This document shows positions 21,714 to 31,876 of a stretch of DNA of 64,000 bases, piece after piece (position 1 is the first letter of the stretch; the number at the start of each line of letters is the position of its first letter). The DNA is from Clitopilus passeckerianus. Taxonomy: Eukaryota; Basidiomycota; Agaricomycetes; Agaricales; Entolomataceae. Both the position numbers and the translations under genes were made by a program. The notes beneath the pieces are model-generated. The model did no database searches. It was not told the origin of the DNA and worked only from the letters and a program-made list of their open reading frames with translations. Location of the stretch: the NCBI GenBank assembly GCA_944990035.1, contig CALYLX010000128.1, forward strand, positions 744,001-808,000. Direction: 5' to 3'.

Positions 21714-22176
21714 AAAAATATCAGGTCGACGTGAACACACACGCACCATTGTCGGCCATGCATTTTTCTGATCTCCTGACTTTCTCTGCCTCGCGCCGAT
21801 GAAAACCCCAGATACCCCTCTCGTTCCTGCACTCTGTATCAAAGCATTAGACCCTGCCCGCTGGCCAAGTTAACTTTATTCTTAATCGCTTTCACCTAGT
21901 TCTTATGCTGCATATTCTCCTTCTCGATCATTCATGCATCTCTGCAAACACGAATTCAATATGCATTCTGTACGAAACAGCCACGTGTACTTCTATTCCT
22001 CCTCTCGTTTTCTCTATACCGGTCGCTATCCTATCGCAATCATTGTATCAAGTAGGCCATTATATTAGCATTATACACGCTTTGCTGCCTTTGACTCTCT
22101 CTGTAATGGGCATACAAGATGCATGTAGCATTCCCTGGCATTCCTCAAGTCAAATACAATAATTCATTAATACGTA
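21714..22176. other. Intergenic region between convergent BTB gene and MOB1
   Basis: About 460 bp of pyrimidine-rich sequence with only short, unconvincing open frames. It should contain both 3' ends; nothing else is recognised. Confidence 0.5.
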
Positions 22177-23201
22177 TCACCGCCCTTTTACATCTTCCGC
22201 CAAAATCCCATCATTCAGCTCGTCCAGCGGCGCCAACTCCTTTTTGTCAATCAAATCAAATTCATGGACGAATAGGAAGAAATGCCGGTAACTCGTATTC
22301 AAATGCGCTTCAATCCCCAACGCACAGATCTGATCGAAGTGGTTGGAGTATATGTGCGCATACACTCTGAACAGTCTCCTGAATATTGTTCGGACGGTGT
22401 CGCGGAAATTGCGAGGGAAAGGGACGCCGATGCGGTTGGGGAAGACCGTCTGATCTTCGAGGATGGCTTGTGTCCAGTTCATCAGGGCGTCGACGTATTC
22501 TGGTGCAGGGAGCTTGGTGGGCCGTTTGTATTTGAGGCCGTCTTCCCAAAGGTATTCGTACCTGAGGTGTGGCGGAGAGCAAAGACGTCAGCATGGGAAT
22601 CCGATTAAAAATATTGGAGGGAATGGTATGCGGCGGGGACGCGATCGCGCTCGCTACGAGGGTGAAAAGTATTCCATGAACTCACCTTGGGCCTGCGGAC
22701 ATGAGCGGACACTGGGGAGGTTACCAATGTCACTCATTTCGACGGGTTCAGACTGGAGGATAAAACTCACTTCTTGAGCGGTACAGAATTCGGTGATCGT
22801 GCCGTAGAGCATATTTATGTGGTTGAAGAAGTCGACCGCTGGGTCATATCGAACGGTATTAGCGAGAATGGCAGGCCTAACAAATGCAGCGCACCATGAA
22901 CCGCTAGCCATTCATTCGTGTCCTCGCCTTCTGGAAGCTGAACAGCCATTCGTAGGTTGCCTGATCCCTGCACGCTCAAATCCATTGACAGGGCTTCAGG
23001 AACTGGAATGATTCGGTAGCTCACCAACGTAGCCTCTGCATACTTCCTCAGCTGGTACTGTTTAGTCCCCTCTGGAACATCCTTGCGTGGCTTGAACGTC
23101 CGCGTCTTGCCTCTGCCACCAGCATCGAGAACGCAGTCAGGAAACGCTGATTGGATCGCTCTACTCGATGCAGTGACTTACAATCCAAAGAACGAAGACA
23201 T
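22177..23201 (-). CDS. MOB1: MOB1-family kinase activator
   Basis: It starts MSSFFGL at 23201, followed at once by an intron, then [20 protein letters not shown]...LV and [25 protein letters not shown] sequence. Next come [29 protein letters not shown] with the zinc-binding cysteine, CPQ/CPVMSAGP-type sequence, a [14 protein letters not shown] exon, and [20 protein letters not shown], then [17 protein letters not shown] and [18 protein letters not shown] with the zinc-binding histidines. The protein ends AEDVKGR at TGA 22177-22179. MOB1 binds and activates NDR/LATS-type kinases (Dbf2/Sid2) in mitotic exit and septation. Blocks are in order and intact, separated by several short introns. Confidence 0.93.
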
Positions 23202-23635
23202 AGTATATCCCTTTCCTGTTCTTGCTCAGCTAGTATCTTGATTTGTCCGGAAAGCTCAAGTTTAGGTACGATAGTAATATCGCTGGGGTTGTTCACATTC
23301 AAGGAGATGCCTGTTCTGGTGATCCGTCCTGATATGGTAGCCCAACACCACGATCGTGGACACGCCTTGTTTTGGAAAAGACGCGTTGACGCGACTTGGA
23401 ATCATCGAAGTACTCGACAAACTACGTGCCTATGGCTTGACCATGGTCAAGTATCTCACTTCGTTGGGTGTTTCTGGTTACACAACCGAGACTTCTGAGA
23501 TCGTTTACATTTTCGACTTACAATCTTGGCACAGTTCCGACTGGATAGTGAACCGTACGCTTGACGTTGTCTGGTCCTGCGTCAACGTTAACGCCCTAAC
23601 TTCATATAAGAGTGTGTCCGACTGGAAAAACAGAA
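23202..23635. other. Region between MOB1 and the DJ-1 pseudogene
   Basis: Contains an open stretch of about 105 codons (23356-23673, plus) that matches no family I know and runs into the pseudogene; I do not call it a gene. Confidence 0.35.
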
Positions 23636-24430
23636 TCATACCTTCAACCCTCTTCATCCTCACTTCTGCTTAAAAACCCTTTGAGGCAACTCTGCGGGGT
23701 GGTACCTTTCTGAAGCGGCTCACCCTTATTGGGTGTTGTCCCCGCATTTTGACATTGATTTTGCCCCGAAAGGGTCGAACCCACCTGTTAATATGGCTAT
23801 TATTAAGCTAGGCTCACTATTCCTTGGCCCTTTCCGTATACAGGCTTCTGAAAACGACTTAAAAGCGCTCAGGTTCCTCAGCGACCCCATTGTCAAAGGG
23901 AAAGCTTGCTAATGCTAGAAGCTGACAGATGCCAGGGCGTCCGACTGCGAAGCTATTTTCTACGTTTAGGCCACGGCCCGGTCCTTGACCTCGCTTTGAC
24001 GAGGTGAACGCTGTATTGGCTTCGGCGTTTTGGCAAGCTAGGCAGATAGTGGGCGCTGTCTGTCATGGACCTGGGTATGTACCCAGGGTGCATTGGCTAT
24101 TCCAGCTAGTGGATTGATTGGACATTTACTCTCGCCAGAGCACTCGTGAAAGCTGCCGATGCAGATGGAAAGTCAATCTTTGCAGGTAGGCATGCTACTG
24201 CACTGTCAAACACAGAAGAAGAGATGACAGATAGTGTGAAGGTAAGCAAAGCTCCCGATTCATTTTCGAATGAGGCCTCATCATTATGGATGTTCTCTAG
24301 GATGTTCCCTGCTCACTTGAAGATAAACTAGCGAAGTGGGGAAAGGACGGAACCGTTTGCCGCAAACGGGTCAGAACCCTGCTTCAGCTGAGGGGCTTGC
24401 AGGAGTACTCAACCTGTTACTCAAAGCGTG
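23636..24430 (+). pseudogene. Degenerate DJ-1/PfpI-family paralogue of the gene at 24970
   Basis: Conceptual pieces line up in order with the intact neighbour: LFILTSA then a stop (neighbour LFVLTSAN), WYLSEAAHPYWVLSPHFDID (WYLPEAAHPYYVLAPHFDID), NPPV, a stop plus frameshift in the FYVGGHGP region near 23960, AVCHGP with the catalytic Cys at about 24055, then ADGKSIFAGRHATALSNTEEE (neighbour SGKSIFADKSFTGFSNAEEE) and a scrambled end. Stops and shifts show it cannot make the full protein. Intron content differs: the first intron of the neighbour is missing here, while a GTAAGC...TCTAG intron-like insert at about 24241-24300 is absent from the neighbour. The duplication is therefore not very recent. 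Confidence 0.85.
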
Positions 24431-24889
24431 ATAAGTTTGAATGAATCGCTATGATGTAACATGCAATATTTTAGCTAATGCAGGGGAATGACACAAATGA
24501 GCATTTAATAGATTTTGTGCATCCGAATCAAAGTCCCCGAGAGTGGAGAAGATGTTGAATGTTTAAGTTTAGAATAAAATCTCAGTCGACACTGGCGCTA
24601 GGGCTTACACTTTCCCGGGTTGAACGTCGGACGTGTTTGGAAGACTTTCCGTTTCCATGGATTGTGTTATCCTTTGTGGCATACGCGGCCTCGGTTCGTT
24701 CTCCGGGCTTACATGCCAAAGTAGCTTGTCCCGCTGCTTCCATGCCAAATCACGAAGTTGATTTTGTATAGCCGGTGCTCTTACCAAGATCGACGTCTAT
24801 TTGATGGATGCAATAGGCAGAAAGTGGACCCTGGGCTTGGTTTACTAATGCACTACAAAGGACGCACCTATGACAACATGGCGTAATCG
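24431..24889. other. Intergenic/promoter region upstream of the intact DJ-1 gene
   Basis: About 460 bp with no supported gene; it leads to the TATA box at 24890. Confidence 0.4.
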
Positions 24890-24896
24890 TATAAAA
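24890..24896 (+). promoter_or_regulatory. Probable TATA box of the DJ-1/PfpI gene
   Basis: TATAAAA lies 74-80 bp upstream of the ATG at 24970, a normal spacing for a TATA-driven, possibly stress-inducible, fungal gene. Confidence 0.55.
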
Positions 24897-24969
24897 GCCG
24901 TAGGGGGATTCTCAGAAACAGCAACAACTTGAATCCATAATTCTCATCTTTCCGAATCATTCAACTGCA

Positions 24970-25881
24970 ATGGCACCTACTGGCAAGATTCTCTTTGTCC
25001 TGACTTCCGCCAACCAGACCCTCACTGGCGCACAGACTGTATGTAATCTCTGAGATTATCACGAATGATGTCACTGACACCGTGCAGGGCTGGTACCTCC
25101 CCGAAGCTGCCCACCCATACTATGTCCTGGCTCCCCATTTCGACATCGACTTCGCGGCTCCCAAGGGGCCCAACCCACCTGTTGACGAAGGAAGCGTCAA
25201 GGTGAGCCCCACCGTAGTGCTTCCCTTCTACTAAGTTCTGATCGTCATGATGTACAACGTGTAGAATTTCAAAGACGACGCGCAAGCACAAAAGTTCCTC
25301 TGGGAGGACGATAGTGTGAAGACCAAGCTTTCAAATGCAAAGGTTTTGGCGGACGTCAAGGCAGCCGACTATGACGCGATATTCTACGTCGGCGGACATG
25401 GTCCCGTCATTGATCTGGCTTCAGACTCCGTCAATGCTAAATTGGCTTCCGAGGTGACTTCCAGGAAGTATTAAGCGGAAGAACGTATGCTGATTATGAC
25501 TTTTCTAGTTCTTCCAATCTGGCAAGATAACTTCCGCTGTTTGCCACGGGCCTGCGTAAGTATCTTATGCGAGACAGTCTCAAGTTATCTCATAAAGGTT
25601 GCAGTGCTCTTGTTGGCGCAACGGACGCCTCAGGCAAATCTATCTTCGCCGACAAGAGTTTCACCGGCTTTTCCAATGCTGAGGAGGAACAGGTCGGTAA
25701 GGTTAAGGATATTCCTTTCCTCCTCGAGAGCAAAATTAGCGAGCTCGGCGGCAAGTACACCAAAGCTGCTGAGGCATGGGGCGAGAAGGTCGTCGTCGAT
25801 GGAAATCTCATCACCGGTCAGAACCCTGCATCTGCTGGGCCAATTGGCGAGGCGATCTTGAAGGCATTGAAGTCGGTATAA
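24970..25881 (+). CDS. DJ-1/PfpI (Hsp31-like, glyoxalase III type) protein
   Basis: It starts MAPTGKILFVLTSANQTLTG; introns then join GWYLPEAAHPYYVL, APHFDIDFAAPKGPNPPVDE, NFKDDAQAQKFLWED, DYDAIFYVGGHGPVIDL, KITSAVCHGPA and ALVGATDASGKSIFAD, FSNAEEEQVGKV, TGQNPASAGPIGEAILKAL and KSV, ending at 25881. The nucleophile elbow AVCHGPA supplies the catalytic cysteine, and the glutamate of the LPEAAHP region and the GGHG loop are in place. Class members convert methylglyoxal to lactate without glutathione and act as stress chaperones. Four introns are present and the gene looks intact. A broken paralogue lies just upstream on the same strand, and the stop codon faces that of the U2B''-like gene 122 bp away. 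Confidence 0.92.
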
Positions 25882-26003
25882 ATATAGCTTTTGTACGGAA
25901 ATCGTAAATATAGCAATTTCGCCTTGATCATCGTTATGAGTGGTCGAAAACGAGAAAACAATGCAATTTCCAGAAGGTATAGTATACACACCACAACAAA
26001 CGT

Positions 26004-26937
26004 TCACATATATGCAACTGTCATCTGCCAGTCTTTCTTTAATGTGAAGCCGTCCAAAGCATCTTTGGCAACTGTAGCAAGGTCTGGTGTCTCGAACATT
26101 ACCAGGGCCATTTTGACGCGTTCCCCAGCGGCATTTGGTGTGGGTGACCACGTTACCTGTGTCGCCTGATACCCTTTGTACCTGAACCATGGGAGTCAGA
26201 AAAGATCTTGGAAGCAGCGAGGAACAAAGACGAACTGTTGGAATAGAACTGATAAGACATCATCTGTAACCTCCTGAGGTAAATTTGTGCACAACAGTCT
26301 TGTTGAAGGATGTTGAACTGAAGGGGGTACAGCCGCCGACGCTGCAAATAGGGTGTCAACATTTCCACGATAGGATGTCGGATTCAAGACTTACAGAAGT
26401 TTGGTTTAGGCGCCGAGGTGCTCTCTTCCTCATCGTCAATCTCCATCTCCTCTTCCTCTTCCTCTGACTTCTCCCTCTTTGCGATGCGTCCTGCATCGCC
26501 GCCTTCGTCATCCCTAACGCGCTTTTGCGATTGAGCGAGAAGTGTACTGGCGTTGACGGCTGTTGGAGGCACAAAATCGGGGTCCTCGCGTCGAGAAGTA
26601 GCGTAAGATTTTGATTTGGCGTATGCTATGTGCTAATTGGTGCACGGCAGGTTTAATATTAAGCGATGGAGGTGATTAAAACGAGACGCACAAGAGGCTT
26701 GTCATAGAACATCATCCCTTCACAGGCCCTCATTGCACTCGTCGCGCCTGCGAGGTCGCTAAAGACCAGGAAGGCCTGTCCCCTCATTTTGGGACCCTTT
26801 TGGGCAACAATATCAATGATCTTTCCATAGGTCATAAACAAGGCGTGAAGCTGAATCTTGAGCTCATCCTTTTGAACTTTATCGTTCAAGTTGTTGATAT
26901 ACAGCGTTGGACTTGGTTGGACTGATGCAGAGGCCAT
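26004..26937 (-). CDS. MSL1: U1A/U2B''-type snRNP protein with two RRMs
   Basis: From ATG 26937: MASASVQPSPT and then a first RRM with RNP2 LYINNLN and RNP1 RGQAFLVF, including KVQKDELKIQLHALF...GKIIDIVAQ, the U1A/U2B'' (SNF) pattern. An acidic linker follows: KREKSEEEEEEMEIDDEEE. The second RRM begins with LLCTNLPQEVTDDVLSVLFQQ and ends with RVKMALVMFETPDLATVAKDAL and LKKDWQMTVAYM, TGA at 26004-26006. The protein binds a U-snRNA stem-loop (U2 stem-loop IV with U2A', or U1 stem-loop II) in the spliceosome. Whether it is the U1A or U2B'' equivalent cannot be told from sequence alone; most fungi keep one. It is divergent from LAG1, 310 bp between start codons. Confidence 0.88.
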
Positions 26938-27247
26938 TTTTATGAGAACCCAGACCACACGGTTCTAGAGAAAGGTCGCCGCCGTTTGATGAAATGATTG
27001 ATTGAAAGCAGCAAGATGTTCCCACGGTATTTTTGGCGTAAGAACGTGTGCCAGTTGACTGGTACGACTTCAGCTCATGCGCTGGTAACTTTAGTTAAGG
27101 GCCTCTTTTCCTCTTCCTTCATCACGGCTACGTGTCTGTCTTTCGACACAACATTCTTTATACTTTGCTGCCAGTGTGCTCAACACTAAGCCCTGCAGCC
27201 TGGACGATTTCAACCACTTACGTCCTATAAATACCATACTCTCAACG

Positions 27248-28615
27248 ATGAGCGGACTCTTGTCACTGACAGAGCTTCAGCCATACCTCAAGCCGTTTAT
27301 TCAACTCTCATACCCAACAGAGCGACCAAAAAACCCCGACTCATTCCCCGACTCCAATTATTACACGACAGGATGGCAGGACTTGTGTCTAATTATTACT
27401 TGCATTGCTGTCATGGCTATTTTGCGGGACGCGTTCAGACTGGGGGTCTTCGAGCCATTAGCCAACTGGAAGCTTCATAGGGATTTGAGGCGGAGAAAAG
27501 CAAGGCACGCGGCTGCACAGCAGGAGAAAGCCAAGTCCAACGGGAAGGCCAATGGACACTCCAATGGTCATGCCAATGGGAACGGGCACAGTAACGGCTA
27601 TACCAATGGTCATACCAATGGACACTCCTCGAATGGAGATGTTAGCTCGTTGAAGCCTACACCGAAAGAGCTAAAGCAAGTCCATCGTAGCGTCCTCAGA
27701 TTTGCCGAGCAAGGCTGGTCTTTCCTCTATTATACCGCACAGTGGTCCTTTGGGCTGGTAGGTTCTTCCCTTCCATAATCTACGCGCTCGTAACTCACAT
27801 TATACTCCAGTACGTGCATAGCAACTTACCGACGCGCATTTTTGATCCCACAGACCTATGGCCAGGATACCCTCATATACCACTCGCCGGTCCCCTCAAG
27901 TTCTACTACCTCCTCCAATCTGCCTTTTACCTTCACCAGGTGCTCATCCTCAACGCCGAGGCTAGGCGTAAAGACCACTTTCAAATGATGACCCACCACG
28001 TTATTACTGTATTCCTCATGGGTACAAGTTATGCGTATAATTGGACCCGTGTGGGCTGCCTGATTATGCTCCTCATGGACTGGTGTGATATCTTCCTCCC
28101 CGTACGTGTTTATTTTCCTGTCAGGAGGCGCAAACCTCAAACGTGCCTTTCCAGCTTGCCAAAATGATTCGCTACCTCGATATTAGCCAGCTTCTTTGCG
28201 ATGCCACCTTTGGGGTATTCCTTATCTCCTGGTTTATTACTCGCCACGTTATGTTTGGCTTCGTTATCTACTCGACCATTCAAGATATACCCAGGCTGGT
28301 TGCTTACAAGTGGTCCCCTGAAGAGGGACATTATCTCACCAAACCTATATTATTTGTGTTCCAGTCGTCCCTTATTGCACTTCAGGTACACGTTCATTAC
28401 TTGGCGCACGTTCATTTCCTGACTGGCTTCCTTTTGTAGGGCCTGCAAATGCTTTGGTTTGTGATGATCTGTCGGGTTGCTTGGCGTGTATTGGCTACGA
28501 AAGAGGGTGCTTCAGACGTTCGTAGTGACGATGAAATGTGAATACTCCATTCTATCAAATTCCCCAATTTGAGAAGCTGACAGAATATTGCAGTGACGAC
28601 GACAAGGAGAATTAG
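27248..28615 (+). CDS. LAG1: Ceramide synthase (LAG1/LAC1, TLC domain)
   Basis: The N-terminus MSGLLSLTELQPYLKPFIQL and a first membrane segment (LCLIITCIAVMAILRDAFRL) precede a hydrophilic loop with a run of Asn-Gly-His units (27538-27640). The TLC domain follows across introns: FYYLLQSAFYLHQVLIL, DHFQMMTHHVITVFLMG with the catalytic double histidine (HHVIT), VGCLIMLLMDWCDIFLPLAK and MFGFVIYSTIQDIPRLV, ending in an acidic tail EIDDDKEN with TAG at 28613-28615. The enzyme acylates sphingoid bases with acyl-CoA in the ER membrane. The length of about 380 residues suits the family. It is divergent from the U2B''-like gene and is followed by SNF7 on the same strand. Confidence 0.95.
27538..27640 (+). 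repeat. Imperfect in-frame Asn-Gly-His repeat in LAG1
   Basis: About ten imperfect 9-12 bp units (AAYGGNCAY-like) encode NGH/SNG/ANG steps in the cytosolic loop before the TLC domain. It is low-complexity and likely length-variable. Confidence 0.75.
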
Positions 28616-28898
28616 AAGGATTCTGATTTCGATATCTATTCTTAAGCTAATCTCATAGATATCTGGCTCGACCAAGTAGATGATATGCTAGCCATACAAT
28701 AAATACCTTCATAATGGACTTTGGTTGATGAAATGACCCTGTATACCCTAGAATGGACTTACCTTATCGGGAAACCATCTCTGACCCTCTTACCCAACCG
28801 TCACTGCTCTCCAGCTGCGGCCTTCGCTTTGCTTCCATAACCTCTTACTCTATACTTTCTTCTTATCTGCATATACATTTTTGCTGAGAACTTTCATC

Positions 28899-29791
28899 AT
28901 GGCAAGCTTCATGGGTTGGTTTGGCGCCCGACGCGATCCCAAGCAGTCGGCGAGAGATGCAATCGTCACACTACGGCAACAGCTCCAAATGATAGAGAAG
29001 AAGGAGGAGTATCTGCAGAAGAAGATTGACGAAGAACTCAAGAAGGCCAAGGCAAACGCAGTTTCAAATAAGGCTGGTAGGTTTGGTCTCGGCCTATGGT
29101 TATAGCTATGGATATTACAGTGGTCTGACGACATGGTCCTTTCAATCGTCAAGTTGCTACTGCGGCGCTGAAGAGGAAGAAGGCTAATGAGGCGGAACTG
29201 GATAGGCTGGGTGGGACGAGGCTGCAGCTTGAGATGCAGGTTAATACACTGGAATCGGCCAACCTAAACGCGGAGACGATGACGGCAATGAAGAAGGCTA
29301 CGGATGCACTCAAGGTGATACACGGCGGTCTGTGAGTAACATCTCTCTAGATTCCTCTTTGAGCTTCTCTCACCTCTATTTCAGGACGATGGACAAGGTG
29401 GATGCTACGATGGCAAGTGTAGCTGAGCAGCGAGAGCTGGCGAACGAGATTGCGGATGCTATATCAAACCCCATGGGTGCTCCCGAGATCGACGATGTAC
29501 GGAAGGTTCTAAAACGGCTGTTGATCAACATTTCTAACACCTCTTTAGGCCGAATTGGCAGCAGAACTCGAAGAACTGGAGCAGGACGAGCTCAACGAAC
29601 GTCTCAGTGGGGCAGAACGGGCACCAATCCACTTACCCGCGGGGGCGAAGGCACCAGGTGGGATACTCGATCGTATTGTGTGGATTCTGCGACTAATCTC
29701 TTCATTTTCAGCCGCTGCTACACCTGCTGCAGCAGAGGAAGACGACGAAGAAGTCCAACTTCGGGAACTCCAGGCGGCCCTGTCCATGTAA
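28899..29791 (+). CDS. SNF7: ESCRT-III subunit SNF7/VPS32
   Basis: Five exons give MASFMGWFGARRDPKQSARD and IVTLRQQLQMIEKKEEYLQKK (basic first helix), ALKRKKANEAELDRL...LEMQVNTLE, AETMTAMKKATDALKVIHGG, MDKVDATMASVAEQRELANE, ISNPMG...DD, then AELAAELEELEQDELNERLSG and the C-terminal acidic MIM-like helix DEEVQLRELQAALSM, ending at 29791. Length (about 220 residues) and the basic/acidic halves are typical. SNF7 polymerises on endosomal membranes to drive multivesicular body budding, nuclear envelope sealing and pH signalling via Rim20. The gene looks intact. It follows LAG1 by about 280 bp. Confidence 0.95.
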
Positions 29792-30159
29792 CGCGCTTTT
29801 CAGTTCTTTCTATCTATGTACCACTGTAGGGTTATTGTTCTACACATTTCTTCCTCTTCATGTTATATACAGTAATGATCCATACCTATTCTTGTTTCCT
29901 GTCATAAATGCCATTCTGGAAGATCATGATTTACTCTCACGATTGGACCGGTAGCGATAACTCAGGGCGCATATACGGGCTCATTCGACTGTCAACGAGA
30001 TTGTAATTTGTACAACGTAGATTAGGCAGAATATTTAATTGTAGTGGTGTCTGTGTCGATGAATAGGTATCGGAGTAATGAATGTATGCGTGAATATGCA
30101 AAGCAAAAAAGCTACAAGAATAAAGAAACAGAGCAGCCCGAGAAGCTGCCTTTTCCTAA
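29792..30159. other. Intergenic region between convergent SNF7 and NEM1
   Basis: About 370 bp of AT-rich sequence with no supported gene; the two 3' ends should lie here. Confidence 0.5.
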
Positions 30160-31664
30160 TTATGCATGCGAAGTCGAACCTGCGATCCGTAGGCCCAGTA
30201 CTCGTCGTACGTCGGAAGTAAACCGGAGAGAATCAAGTACCGGCAGAAGATCCAGCAGGGCTTCATCGTGAGGGTCATGTGTCCAGCCTTCTATAGGTAT
30301 ACCGTTGGCTATATGCGCTTTGAGATCAAAAGCCAAGATTCCAAAGTGGGATTTGCATACCTTCGTTCACCTTGTAGCTGACCGGGGAGTTATCAATTAG
30401 GCAGACTCGAGACAGATCTGCTTCGACGATAGCAAGGTCCTTGGTGAATGAGCCATTGGGGAGTTGTGTGCAAGACTGCGGAAATCGTCAGCCAAGCGAA
30501 AGCGGATTCAGCAGAACGACGCATACATCTCGGAATAGTCGGTGAGCAAGGATGCCCCGACCAGCGTCTAACCAGTCTATAACAGGGTCGGCATATTCTT
30601 GCATGGAAGCCGTGAATATTACTAATGTATACCAGCTGGAAACCTTGAAGCAAGTGTGAGCGTCTGAATTATCGGAAAATGAGAAGCGGACGTACTGTGC
30701 GCAAAAAGAAGTCCACAAACGGCCGTTTGTACACATGGTAAAGAGTAGACCTGCCACCCAGCACAACTTCCACAACATGACTTGCACCCTTATTCCTCCC
30801 TTTGAATGAACCCAAACCGAAGAATCCTTTCCCTGTGTCTGCCCAGTTAAGAGGTCTTGAGGTGGAGTGGATCAAAGTTTCGTCTAAATCCAGGACCAGA
30901 GTTTTCGGCGTCATTTGGAAAGGGGGTTTCCTTGCGGCAAGCGTTGGTGTAGGCGACCGAGAAGCGGAAGCAGGTGATTCAGGAGCTCGTATCGATAACG
31001 CTGATTGGCGCTGTATTGCAGACACCGGTTCTTGTGGCTTTGTGTCCTCTGATTCTGGTTCAGATTCTGAATCTGGGATGGAGGGTGGGGGCAGCGGATC
31101 TGATGTCGACCGGTTGGCATGCGGTGTTATTGGAGAATTGGGATGGGCCGATATGGAGGGTTTCCGTTTTTCAGAGGTGATGGATATCGTTGAATTACCA
31201 ACCTCGACGAATAGCGTAGTTTCTACGTCTTCTGGAGCACGTTTGTACCCCCAAATTGAATACCAAGCTGCGCGAAGGTTATTCCAGGCTAGCAGGAACA
31301 CTCGAATGAAGAACATTCGCTGTATGATGCTTTCAACATTTTGCGATGTTGAAGAGAGCCCAAGTTCTGTTGATGCGCTTGAAGAGAGGGTCGATGCTGC
31401 GCTGAGCCTACGCACGGACGCAAGTGTTGGTGAGGAGAATGAACGTTTTGTTGACCTCGGCGAATGTGTTGGCCCGTTGAACAGAAACGATTTCGTCGAC
31501 CATGTATTCACTCTAGGTATTGAGCTTGAGTGGTGGTCTTGACCTTGACCCTTACGTAGTTGGTCGCCAATGAATCCAGGCCGGTCAGATGTTGGGGTTG
31601 ACGGCGGCGTCTTGGCTGAGGCGAGGACATCGAATTGGCGCGAAAGATAGGTCAAGGAATTCAT
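30160..31664 (-). CDS. NEM1: NEM1-like nuclear envelope phosphatase (FCP1/Dullard family)
   Basis: It starts [18 protein letters not shown] with a long Ser/Pro-rich region, then one membrane-associated segment ([20 protein letters not shown]), a second disordered stretch and the catalytic domain: [14 protein letters not shown] (DxDxT nucleophile motif), [74 protein letters not shown] and [17 protein letters not shown], ending STSHA with TAA at 30160-30162. With Spo7, NEM1 dephosphorylates the lipin Pah1 at the ER/nuclear envelope and so controls the switch from phospholipid to triacylglycerol synthesis. Introns cut the catalytic domain into four or five pieces. Length (about 460) is usual. 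Confidence 0.92.
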
Positions 31665-31876
31665 CCAGAACCTCCGGCTTCGCGGCTTGCGACGTAGAGA
31701 ACCTATATAGAGGATTGAGGGATGGTGGTGGCAGTGGCGGTGACGGTGAGGACGCTCAAAGCCTCAAACGTGTGGAACGATACTATGAATTGATCAGATA
31801 GCCGATGCTACCCTTAAGTACAAGTGTCAAAGACCGGAACCCCAAAGAACTTCGATCAATATATTAATCCACTATC

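Noticed and set aside
23356..23673. A 105-codon open frame as a gene
   Set aside because: No recognisable family, and its end is the N-terminus of the DJ-1 pseudogene read in frame, so it is probably a chance open frame.
27226..27233. TATAAATA as the LAG1 TATA box
   Set aside because: It lies only about 15-22 bp upstream of the start ATG at 27248, so it would leave almost no 5' UTR. It is more likely part of the transcribed leader.
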